Shown piece by piece: positions 55,128 through 64,000 of a stretch of DNA of 64,000 nucleotides; positions within the stretch are counted from its first letter, which is position 1, and each line of letters begins with the position of its first letter. A program made the position numbers and the translations under genes. Below the pieces are notes generated by a model that saw only the letters and a program-made list of their open reading frames with translations, did no database searches and was not told where the DNA came from. Source of the DNA: Larix kaempferi (lineage: Eukaryota > Streptophyta > Pinopsida > Pinales > Pinaceae); NCBI GenBank assembly GCA_027924585.1, contig BSBM01000442.1, forward strand, positions 496,001 to 560,000. Reading direction: 5' to 3'.

Positions 55128-57227
55128 TTAAGTGGGGAAATCCATCTCCCATACTGCTTGTTTCCCAAAAAAAAAATTTGAAAGCAATGAGATAAAAATT
55201 ATTCCAGGGTCCCATTGCTTGTATTGCACCCCAATAATTAAGAGTGCTCTCCAACCCACACCATTAGTTAAGAGGATTCCTGGATCCCATTTTCTTGTAT
55301 GCATCCTTCCAAACATCATGAGTACCAAATATATATCATCAAAGTACATAACAACATAATGAAAATGTACATCAAGGATATGCTTCATCAAAGAGTCATG
55401 AAAGTGCTTATACCTCCAAGCAAGTAGACCACCATTTTCCAAGTGCATACAAGCTTCAAGTGACCAATCAAATCTGCTCCAATGACATAGGTGAGGATCC
55501 CATGTCCTATAATGCTGCTCCAAAAGGATGTGATATGCATCAAAATATTCAACCATGTATTCTTTCATCCAAGAAGTGAATGAAGAATCTCCACTAAAAT
55601 CTGAACCAAATAGTGAGCAGAAAAAACGAGGAGACTTCAAATGACTCAAAGAAGTCTCACCCATACATCCCTGAATGTGAGAGTCATAAAGATATAACAA
55701 AGTATGTGTCTTGCAACAAAAATGTTCGCCAATCATAAATCTATTCTTCCAAGTGTTGGATGAAGTTCGTCCAACATCAAATGAATCAAGTGTTGAGTAA
55801 GAAAAACCATGAGTCTTCAAGTGACTCAAATGCATATCATAGGTGCATCCATGTAGATTTGCATCATCACAAAGTGACAAATAATGTTGCTTCAAATGTG
55901 AAGAAGAATGTGCTCCAACCATGTCATCATAAAAAGTAAATCTAGGAGTTCCATACTCCTCATGTGGCACCATCAAAAAGAACCCTTTCACCCATACTTC
56001 ATTGAGACTAATGTTGCAAAACATGGAATTGTAGGATGTAGGAGAATGAACCAAATCACCCAAATGATCAAAAAGTACAGAAGTTTCATCATGGGAAGGA
56101 TCCATATGGGTACTATCATGCAGCTCCTTCAAAAGTATGAACTCTTTGTCATAGTTTGGTTCCAATGTAGAGGAATCATGCTTTTCTTTAAAAATTGCAT
56201 AACCTTCATCAAGAGACAATTCAAGTTCCTCTTCCACCACATCAAGTGTTTGGATCTCTTCAAGTTCATCTTCAAACACATTAAGCACATTCAAATTCCC
56301 ACATTTCTCATGATCCACCATGTCATGAGAATCCTCCAAACAATCTACCATTTGACAATCTGAAACATAGGAGGAAAAACAAGTATCTTGCAACTTTTCA
56401 AGAAGTTGCTCATTTTGAATTGTGAGCTTATGAATATCCTCATTATTCTTCAAATATGCATCATGTAACAATTCATTAAGCTCAAACAAATGGTTTCTAT
56501 CAAAAAGCAAAGACATGAAATTACCTTTGATATGGCACATTGCTCTTTGAATCTTCTCCATGTCTTCAAGGAAAGATGTTTCCTCCAATGATGTAGCTCT
56601 CCAACAAGAATTTGACACCAATGCTTGAGTGTCATGGAGAATTATGAGGGACTCTTGGATCTTATTTTCATTCATCTTTAAGGACCCTTCAAGAAAATGA
56701 GGCTCTTGCAAATGAACCTTCTCATCTTCTTCAATTTTGCTTGGACCAACTTCATGAAGCTCAAGTGGTGATGGGGAAGTTGATCTTGGTTCTTCTTCAA
56801 CTGCTACAAGGTATTCATTATCATGCTTAATGGAACTTGGGCTTGCAGCAACACTTTCAAAGGTGATCTCTATGTCACCAACATAGAGGTGTGAGCACCC
56901 ATCAGTAGGTACTCCTTCATAGTTTAAGCATCCATCAGTAGAAGCTCTTTGGTTCATGTCTAAGCTAGAAGGTGTCTCAAAATGATCTTCCATATTTTCA
57001 ATAGAATCTTCTTCATGATCTTGTGATGTCTCTTCCTTTTGCTCCTTCAAGCAAGCTGATGCATTTTTCCCCTTGGTTTCCTTAAAATCAATAATTTTTT
57101 CCACAAGTTCGATAGAAAACAATTCGAATCCTTCCTTAAGTTGCTTGGTAATATCTTCAAATATTGTTTTCATAATTTTTATATGCTCCTCACCATCATA
57201 TGAGGCTCCCTTTTCATCCCTAGTCAT
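55128..57227 (-). CDS. 699-codon ORF of element D, function unknown
   Basis: Intact from ATG 57227 (MTRDEKGASYDGEEHIKIMK) to the stop at 55128. An in-frame TAG lies 36 bases upstream of the ATG. Residues 1-220 are acidic and low in hydrophobics; 235-285 are Leu-rich and look able to form a coiled coil (LFELNELLHDAYL, then IQNEQLLEKLQD). Residues about 457-500 and 517-560 are a diverged internal repeat sharing GC, SLSHLK or HLSHLK, F-S-W-K-M spacing. Near 620-635 HYVVMYFDDIYLV resembles reverse transcriptase motif C, without the rest of the enzyme. Three WDP words follow (about 575, 647, 672). There is no zinc knuckle and no gag, protease or integrase domain that I recognise. Its intactness in a new insertion suggests the protein is used; this is inference. 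Confidence 0.8.
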   Translation of the reverse strand: MTRDEKGASYDGEEHIKIMKTIFEDITKQLKEGFELFSIELVEKIIDFKETKGKNASACLKEQKEETSQDHEEDSIENMEDHFETPSSLDMNQRASTDGCLNYEGVPTDGCSHLYVGDIEITFESVAASPSSIKHDNEYLVAVEEEPRSTSPSPLELHEVGPSKIEEDEKVHLQEPHFLEGSLKMNENKIQESLIILHDTQALVSNSCWRATSLEETSFLEDMEKIQRAMCHIKGNFMSLLFDRNHLFELNELLHDAYLKNNEDIHKLTIQNEQLLEKLQDTCFSSYVSDCQMVDCLEDSHDMVDHEKCGNLNVLNVFEDELEEIQTLDVVEEELELSLDEGYAIFKEKHDSSTLEPNYDKEFILLKELHDSTHMDPSHDETSVLFDHLGDLVHSPTSYNSMFCNISLNEVWVKGFFLMVPHEEYGTPRFTFYDDMVGAHSSSHLKQHYLSLCDDANLHGCTYDMHLSHLKTHGFSYSTLDSFDVGRTSSNTWKNRFMIGEHFCCKTHTLLYLYDSHIQGCMGETSLSHLKSPRFFCSLFGSDFSGDSSFTSWMKEYMVEYFDAYHILLEQHYRTWDPHLCHWSRFDWSLEACMHLENGGLLAWRYKHFHDSLMKHILDVHFHYVVMYFDDIYLVLMMFGRMHTRKWDPGILLTNGVGWRALLIIGVQYKQWDPGIIFISLLSNFFFGKQAVWEMDFPT

Positions 57228-57366
57228 AGTTTCCTCAAAAAATTTGCTCTTCTTCTCCTACCCTTTTTTTTGTTTTCTTCAACAAAAGCACTTTTGGTTT
57301 CAATATCTAATGGTGGTACCTGAATTATTGTCCTCATGAATATTATACCACATCAGGTGCCAAGAT

Positions 57367-57381
57367 CATGCTCTGATACCA
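57367..57381 (-). other. primer binding site of element D
   Basis: TGGTATCAGAGCATG on the minus strand, separated from the 5' LTR by one base, is complementary to initiator-Met tRNA. Confidence 0.93.
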
Positions 57382-57382
57382 C

Positions 57383-59408
57383 TGTAATATCCCTTTTTCA
57401 AATTTTATTAAAATGCCCAATTTTCCACTTTTTTCCTTGGTTCGACCTTTGACTAGTTTCGATCTCTAGGTCCCAAATCTGCCCCAAATGATCCGAAATC
57501 TTCTGAGAAGGTATATGAATGATATTAGAACATAAATATGTGTTTTAGGGATGCCTTTGTACCTTTAAAACACTTCTGCAAATACTCTTTCAATTCTGGT
57601 CAATGTAGGTAACTTTACTAGTAATTTGCCTTTGACTAGTATTGGTCTCTATGTCTCGAATTGACTCCAAATGCATTCAAATCTTCAAGGAAGGTGTATG
57701 AATGATATTAAGACTTGAATATTATGTTCAGGGATGATATATGGCCACCAAAATACCTCTGCAAACTCTCTTAAGATTCTGGACCAAGTATGCAATTTTA
57801 CTAGTAATTTGGGGTTCAAATCCCCCTGGGGTAAGTATTGAAAATGGCTTCCCAAATGCCTCCAAAGCCACTCAAATTTATGAACAGAGGTAGGAAATGT
57901 ATTAAGGATGTTATTAAGGTCTCATGTGCACCATTAATTGATTATTATATCTGTTCCAACCCTCTCCCATTCAACTGCAAAAATCACCAATTCGACCCTT
58001 GGGGAAATGGCACTATTTCTTCTCCCAGTGCAATTAAACTAAGTAAAAATACTTCAAATGCTCAAGTACAGTACATGAAACTTGTAAAATACATCCATGG
58101 CAGTCCATTAATCACAAATTCATCAGAGAATCATCCATTCATTCGAAATCATCATCAACACATTGGTTCACAACAAGGTAGTGGGGAAATGGCATTGTTC
58201 TTCCACTAAAAATGAGATTTATACATTTCTACTTGGAATTTCGACCTGAAACTTTTTGGAGATGAAGAACAGAGTATTTAATTCATATTACAAAAGAAAT
58301 GGGGCATTAAAAGCTTCCCCAAAGAGTACAATAGCTCACCAAAAACGCCCTCCCTCAAGGATCAAGAATATGCCATCAAAACCGGAAATGGTTGAAGGAG
58401 TGAGCTGCAATAGAAGAAACCATGAGCTGCCCTGTAGCTTACACCTGCAAATAAAGACTCCATTAAAGCTCCAAATGAAAGGTCTGAATGGCCTTTCCAA
58501 TTACCAACTTGGATGGGAATCTTTCACCCTCGAAATTGGCTAAGGCAAGAAACTAGTCATCCACTAGCTCTCCCTCTTCACAAATGCAATTGCAAATTCT
58601 ACAAATGATCAAAAGCCGGTTTCCTTCTTTGTTATTGACATTTATAAACTTCTAATGTCCTCCATGGGTCGAATTCCTTCCAAGAGACTCATGCCAACTC
58701 AAGTTGGGAAGAGATTCCAAAGAATGCCACTTGTACAACAATTCCTAGTCTCCCACTTCCACCAAATCACATGTGGAAGCATCTTAGCTGCCCTAACACC
58801 CTTGAGCGCCCTCTTGGAGTCTATTTTTAGCCCTGACATGTCATATATGTCATATGTCAGCCTTCAGGTCTGATTTGTGTCATAGGTGTCATAGCATCTT
58901 CATCATTGTTGTCATAGAGCTAGGGAATCTAGCCCAAGTGTCTCACTAGCTCCAAATTGCCTCTTCCTCTTCCATGGGAGTTACTCTTCCTCTATATTTC
59001 GACCTTGGATGAGTCATGCAATGAATAATACCTTTTGGACTCCCCCAATTATGTTACCATTCACCTTGAATTCGAATTGGTGAGAGAATGATGCCAAATG
59101 TAGTGGGGAAATCTAGCCATATGTGGGTCCCACTTCCTCCATGTGTCTTCATCATGAAATGCCACTTTGATTTTCACTTGTATATATTTATTTAGCTCCT
59201 TTATTAAATATTTATTCCATTCTAATGTTCAAACATCCTTTATTATCCCCATTATTCCAAATCCCAAAGCTTCAACCCCAAACCTAGGAAACTAGTAATT
59301 TTCCTCCTTGGCAATTATTTGACCTTTAGCATCAATTTGACAAACTCTAATGAATAGGGCTAATGTGATTAGGCCATTGTGACCCAATGCCAAATTTGGG
59401 ACATGACA
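57383..59408 (-). repeat. 5' LTR of element D (2026 bp)
   Basis: The same length as 52915-54940 and identical by eye except at 57761. Transcription of the element should start here, on the minus strand. Confidence 0.96.
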
Positions 59409-59465
59409 GTAGTTGCCGAATCAATGGCCAACTTCATTCTAGATTGGTACATTGCACACACATGA
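59409..59465 (+). pseudogene. second RNase H (aRNH) of gypsy C, last part
   Basis: After the GTAGT duplicate the frame continues as VAESMANFILDWYIAHT and a TGA at 59463-59465. This is the conserved end of the domain (VADSLAN-x-LDW in relatives). It proves that D interrupted this gene. Confidence 0.88.
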
Positions 59466-59731
59466 TATATTCACAAAGCATAAAAGCATGCATAACATGT
59501 AAATTATCCATTGTATAAGCAAACATGTAAACAAGATCACATTAATCATCCATTAAAACACATAATGTATAAAGCCACCAAAAATGTCTGTATATATATA
59601 AATCCGTACAAAAGTACAAAATGGTAGTGCTAATACAAAAATATGAAGCATGCTAGCTTTCAGTAAGAGTCATCTCTACAAAAAGTCTAAATCCCGTAAG
59701 CTTTCAGAGTATACATGTGCGGACCATGTGC
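59466..59731. other. spacer between aRNH and antisense ORF
   Basis: About 265 bp of AT-rich DNA between two convergent reading frames. No feature seen. Confidence 0.5.
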
Positions 59732-61105
59732 CTAAACCCTACGCCGCACGGCCCTAGGCCGCTCATCCCCAGGCTGAGCATGGTAACAGATGACGGCCCT
59801 CGCCACCATTCGGAGTAGCGTGCCAAAATGAGCTGATACCCCAACTGTCAACTCTTGATATCGGAGAGGTAATTCATGTACAGCAGGCTTTGGAATGTCA
59901 AAAGTCATCCCCTGTAGCTTCTCCCTGATCACCTCTTGCTCCTCAAGAGCATCACAGGACGCGGGCTCCATCTCTAGCACTTCTCCTCTCCGTGCGTGGC
60001 AGGATACTCCTAGTGGTCTCTCTGGACCCACGTCTGCAAAGAAACATGTAAACATCATTAGCCCTACTACGAAAAAAAGATCATAAAATGCATAAAATAT
60101 AAAAACACAAGCAGTGGTTCTTACCTATGTCACCCCACTACGTTCCCTCTAGAAGCACTAGGTCGGGATATCCCCGGAAGTCTATACCGGCATATGGATA
60201 ATCCTCTACCATGAGGATATGTTCCTGCATCCATGAGAAGAACACAGTACCGAAACTAACAATGGGCCCCCCACCGCCATGGCGAGCCATCGCATCTACC
60301 CATCTCAGCATGTGAGGGTCACCCACCTCCCGATCCTCAAAATTCAGTTGCGGGCGCAAGAGAGGTACCCGCTCCAACATGAAAGATACCACGATTGAGC
60401 CATATCCAAACTGCTTCAGCGCCCCGCGCTGACATTTGGTCAAATAATCCTTGAGGATAACAAGAAGCCCCTCGCACCAGTTAAACAGCATTCATGCACT
60501 CCTCAGCACAAACCATTTGCAACTTGCTCTCCAAGTGAGCAGCTCGGCTTCCAGCAACTCGCGCAATGGTGAAGAGTATCGCTTGTAAGTCCCTGTCCAC
60601 GACATGCTTGATGGGAATTTTCCCACCAACCATCATTGTACTCGGAGTACACCACAGATCTATCATGTCCTCGACCAAACGGTCACCACCCCTGTGACCC
60701 GGTTAAAGACACAGGGTTCCCTCATCGGGATAACCCTATCAAAAAGTAGATGTCCTCAACGTATATGGTAAGCATGTGCTCACTTATCCGGAAGTGCTAC
60801 TGAATGGGGTCCCAACATTGGACGAAGTGTGTCAGTAGCTATACTTGGGATCTCATCCCTAGCACTCGAAATTACTTGAGTAGCCCGCAGTTCCGCAATG
60901 CTGCAATGCTTTGTGGATTGTTTTCCACTTGCATATCCTCGAGCTCATGCTCACATTCCTGCCACTCAAGGACCATTGTGTCACTCCAAACTTGCCAAGT
61001 AAATCATTTAAACATCTTTAGCACTTTTCCCTTCCATCCAAAACTTTTAATTTTTGCTAGGTTTTTAGTTTCATTTGGTCGTTTGCACCAACGCAGATCA
61101 CCCAT
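59732..61105 (-). pseudogene. antisense extra ORF of gypsy C, with an intron
   Basis: A decayed gene on the strand opposite to the element. From ATG 61105 (MGDLRWCKRPNETKNLAK) one frame runs to about 60690, through HELEDMQVENNPQSIAALRN and FRISEHMLTIYVEDIYFLIG. After a frame change come MMVGGKIPIKHVVDRDLQAI and ARVAGSRAAHLESKLQMVCA, then another change and LFNWCEGLLVILKDYLTKCQ and HMLRWVDAMARHGGGGP. An intron (60124-60034) leads to a last exon (DVGPERPLGVSCHARRGE to the stop at 59732). Stops at 61004, 60872, 60839, 60797, 60722 and 60138 all fit C-to-T in Gln or Arg codons. I do not know the function. Extra ORFs, some antisense, are known in Tat elements. About 430 residues in all. Confidence 0.75.
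60034..60124 (-). other. 91-bp intron in the antisense ORF
   Basis: Donor ATAG|GTAAGA at 60124 and acceptor TTTCTTTGCAG| at 60034 are both near consensus. Removing the 91 bp joins GACATA-G to AC-GTG and keeps the reading frame (phase 1). The interior is T-rich with a TTTTTTTTCGTAG second possible acceptor. Confidence 0.75.
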
Positions 61106-61700
61106 TCTGATAGTGCGCCGTCGGCGCAGAGCCCGAATGGGATTCCTGCACCGGCCCGTGGACGCAAACCTACCAACTTAAAACACTTAAAATCTACCTA
61201 AAAATATTTTTAAAAAAAGCAAATTCTAATCCACTCAAAAGTTAAATGGGAAGGTTTAGGGTTACCTGTCACTGATGGCTCGTGAAATAATGGACCGTAG
61301 CTCCTGGAAACATCAGTTGAAATTCGGCTCCAAACGGCACTTCGCACTCTCCAAATTTGGTAAAACAAAATTGTAATTTCTTTTCACTATTTCACCCATT
61401 TTATAACAAAAAATGGAATATTCCTTTTATATTTTGATGCTTTAGTGGGTTTTTTACTATGGTTTGGGTTATTTACTGCATTTAAACACTCGGTTAACCA
61501 CTTCTGACCTAGTTTTTGAGCTACAGGTGCCTCATTAATATCTTTTCTCGACGTGGTGGTCATCTCGTAAGTATCATCAGGTATGAACACTCTCCGACCG
61601 TCTTTTTGTCATTATTTCACTCCTTAATGTAAATTATCAAATGACAACCGAACTAACTCTTTGTTCTTTCTCATGCACATTAAACGATGAGAATAAGTCA
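61106..61700 (+). other. 3' region of gypsy C, no gene seen
   Basis: Non-coding DNA upstream of the antisense ATG. Any promoter for the antisense gene would lie here; TATATTTTG on the minus strand near 61430 is the best TATA-like word, and it is weak. Confidence 0.4.
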
Positions 61701-61710
61701 CCGAGTTATA

Positions 61711-62057
61711 GTTTATCACTTTTTCAGGCTTGTTAAACTCCCATGAAAAAGGAACCCCCCCGAATTTTTCTTGAATCTCTTTTCAGGCTCTCGAAATACG
61801 AAAAGATCACCAAGCGAACTTGTCGCATTCACACTTGTTAAAGTATCTAAATGGTCGTCTTCCTGGTGATAGTTTACCCCTTTTTCGGACCAAGGGGCAC
61901 TACTTGCGAAAAAGGAATACTCCAGCCAATCATGACTGGAAGAGTCCTCTCTCACGTTGTTTTACCCTTTTCCGGGCAAAGGGGCTAACCTTAAGAAAAA
62001 GGACCTTTGGAGTCTTCTTTAGTTCTTTTCAGACTCTCTAAACATGAAATGACACCG
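61711..62057. repeat. imperfect repeats in the gypsy C 3' region
   Basis: The words GTTTA(C/T)C-CTTTTTC-GG recur near 61711, 61871 and 61958, and TCTTTTCAG(A/G)CTCTC near 61778 and 62022, with GAAAAAGGA blocks between. It looks like old tandem duplications of a unit of 90-160 bp. Tandem repeats are common in the 3' untranslated region of Tat elements. Confidence 0.5.
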
Positions 62058-63298
62058 AGTTTACCTTCTATGGACTCATTAAAACTCAACATTGAAGGGC
62101 CCGCCATGGGACGAACCCCTCCTTTCCCAGGTTCGAAAAATATTTGGGATTGGACTCATCTATGAGATGAGCTATACCGAGCATCTGGTTACCCTCATCA
62201 AGCTCGTTAAAAACACATAAGGTACTCATCAGTCATGATGGGGAAAAAGGAAAGTTTTTATGTTACACCTTTATCTATGGCAGTACTTAGTCGCTCTTGG
62301 ACATGGCACTCATTTTGAATTTTCATTTAGTACTTGTCTTCGAGTCCTGTTAATTTCATGAGTCTTGTTACTCCTTTGGGTCATCCAAAGAATGCTTCCA
62401 CCATCAGTTGCATTAGTAGTTGGCATCGTTCTCGTCATGTCAATATTGCCAAGTCATGTCATGCCCATGTTCAAGAGATGTATTCACCGCTCATAATTTG
62501 TAGTCAATACACCTTCCATCATGTCGGTCTACTCTGAGTCATTCTTGCATGTTACTGTACCATCTGATCTACTCCAAACATATTTTATCGAGTTTCATGT
62601 CGATGATGGGGGATTCACCATGGCCCTCCTTCGACGGATTCATCCTTGTCGACTTCAACACATCATCCGAGGACTGAATCTAGAAACCAATCGAGTACCT
62701 TGGGCCTGCATGCCTCAATGGCAGGTTACCTCACCTTCGACGTGAGTTTACATCATTGACTCTTGATTGAAATATTTCATCAAGCGTTTGACTTCAACTC
62801 ATTCATTCTCTCTTGATGATATGTACTATGATACCTTGGGGATCATTGACATTAATGGTGATTTCCCTCATGCTTGTTAACGGTATACATCATTGACCGG
62901 TAATCAAGTGGTTTCTACCATGTTCTACGTCAAGACATTTGTAATCACATGGATAGATTCGTATCATTGTGGGTTCGGCTTGAAGACCCTAACAAGTCAT
63001 CTTTTACCCAAGTTGCGGTGGATATTGTTTGAGTCATATTACACAGATCCACTTTTGTATTGGTCATGGTTGTGTTATCATCTCATCATGGATCTACGCT
63101 TGTGTCTAGTAGCCATTATTGTGTTCAATCGATCATTACTACCATGGATCTGCAATGTATTGGTCGACAGCCATGTTGTGCATCATATGAGACTGTGTTC
63201 TCAGAGTCAGTTGTACTGCAGCAGCATCTTCTCTCCAACAAGGCCTTTCCATTCCTTCTATCAAAGAATTTTATCTGATTAGTTTTACCATATTCATG
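62058..63298 (+). other. remainder of gypsy C 3' untranslated region
   Basis: No frame with a recognisable domain. A 129-codon frame at 62893-63282 and its antisense shadow have no supporting motif. Confidence 0.45.
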
Positions 63299-63313
63299 CT
63301 TTGGGGGGCATTC
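63299..63313 (+). other. polypurine tract of gypsy C
   Basis: CTTTGGGGGGCATTC lies directly before the 3' LTR. Confidence 0.75.
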
Positions 63314-64000
63314 TGTTACACCCAAAATATTTCCATCATGAGACCTATGTAACATCAGTGCCTAAATCCCTGAAGTCCCATGATCAAGCTAGTCATTTGG
63401 AGCAAGTTGATGCCCTTTATCCACACTCCTAATTAGGTCAGCGCAGGTTGTATTTGATCAAAGTGTGCCAACGCAAGTTGCCTTCATGTAGCATGCACCA
63501 GTCATTTTCATGGGATAAAGGTATCTTTCGAGCGAATTCTAGAAGTTGGATGAGGTGGATCTCTATCCCTAACTCCTAGGTGAGCTAGCCTTCAGTTCCC
63601 TAGCCTTTGGGAAGGATCCCTTATCCCTCTCCCCATGATCCTCAACCTACTCTATCCACTTGGTCCTATAAATATGAGAGCCCTCTTTACTCCAAGGGGA
63701 GGAAGTCTATGGTACTCTTATGCTAGTTAAATTAGCTCAGTAGTTCAGCACCCTAGTCTTGGAGGCACCTACTTCTCTCTAGGATGTTTGGTTTGTCTTT
63801 TCGGAAGGAGATTGCGACGTTGGGGCATCGGTTGTAATCCTCTCTTCTATTGTATTTCCCACTTTTTACACAGTAATATAAATGCTTTCCATAAATGCTA
63901 TTGTGTTGATGATATTTATATTTTACCTCCTCAACTGTTTACTTAGACTAGTTAGTGTTTAGGCATATTTTATTGCTTGTATTGTTCCTATGTTCTTTGA
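63314..64000 (+). mobile_element. 3' LTR of gypsy C, cut by window end
   Basis: It starts TGTTACACCCAAAATAT and matches 42768 onward for the 687 bp visible, including the TATA box at 63665-63673. By the length of its partner it should end near 64210, followed by GGAAC and the rest of gypsy F. Confidence 0.93.

Larger units (their letters stand above)
52915..59408 (-). mobile_element. element D: young non-autonomous LTR retrotransposon
   Basis: A complete 6494-bp element read on the minus strand. It has two 2026-bp LTRs, a primer site one base inside the 5' LTR (TGGTATCAGAGCATG, 57381-57367), one intact 699-codon frame, a polypurine tract and GTAGT duplications. By eye the LTRs differ at a single base, 53293 A versus 57761 G, so insertion was very recent. 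There is no complete reverse transcriptase, integrase or protease, so a partner must supply them. LTR ends and purine tract match LTR E. It sits inside the second RNase H of gypsy C. Confidence 0.95.

Noticed and set aside
62893-63282. 129-codon plus-strand frame before the gypsy C polypurine tract
   Set aside because: No motif, overlaps another frame and an antisense frame, and lies in the 3' untranslated region.
1-64000. Host protein-coding genes, tRNA or rRNA genes
   Set aside because: None could be supported; every recognisable coding block belongs to a retrotransposon, and no cloverleaf or rRNA sequence was noticed.

Overview
The window is eukaryotic, plant nuclear DNA from a large, repeat-rich genome. 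It is made almost entirely of decayed, mutually nested LTR retrotransposons, with no recognisable host gene, tRNA, rRNA, CRISPR array or bacterial-type operon. Ty1/copia pol with initiator-Met primer sites, Ty3/gypsy pol, a Tat-type gypsy with a second RNase H, and a long degenerate GGGTTA-like array fit a seed plant or fern with a big genome. A gymnosperm is my guess, but the sequence alone does not prove it.

Layout. 1-4837: the 3' part of a copia element (A), with gag remnant, intron-like filler, RT/RNase H, a 56-bp tandem repeat and the 3' LTR. 4838-8560: a minus-strand gypsy gag (gypsy A) split by a solo LTR at 6424-7186 (TSD CATAG). 8640-13740: an LTR remnant, a copia RNase H tail, a 31-bp tandem repeat and unassigned DNA. 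13740-24960: about 7.6 kb of degenerate, strand-asymmetric GGGTTA/GGGTTATA DNA, split by a complete gag-only LTR element at 18549-21665 (TSD CTATA). That element belongs to the same family as the 6424 solo LTR. 24960-26600: AT-rich DNA, a TA microsatellite inside a 130-bp duplication, and a TRIM-like mini element. 26693-35581: copia C, holding a truncated minus-strand gypsy (B, 29923-34437) and ended by an LTR (E, 35582-37907). 38200-38600: an array of GC-rich palindromes. 40391-42767: gag and protease of gypsy F.

42768-64000: Tat-like gypsy C, inserted in F. It has a 5' LTR, a Tat/Ogre-like primer site, a 2.2-kb leader, a gag with a Gly/Pro-rich block, RT-RNase H, integrase, a probable intron and a second RNase H. 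That RNase H is split by element D. Beyond it lie a decayed antisense ORF with its own intron, a polypurine tract and a 3' LTR that runs off the window.

Element D (52915-59408, TSD GTAGT) is the youngest. Its two 2026-bp LTRs show one mismatch by eye, and it carries a single intact 699-codon reading frame with no complete pol domain. Order of insertion on the right side is F, then C, then D. Almost all in-frame stops in the old elements sit where the family has Gln or Arg (or Trp), as expected from C-to-T decay of methylated cytosines, mostly at CAG/CTG sites. D and the antisense ORF of element C are the two things most worth pursuing.
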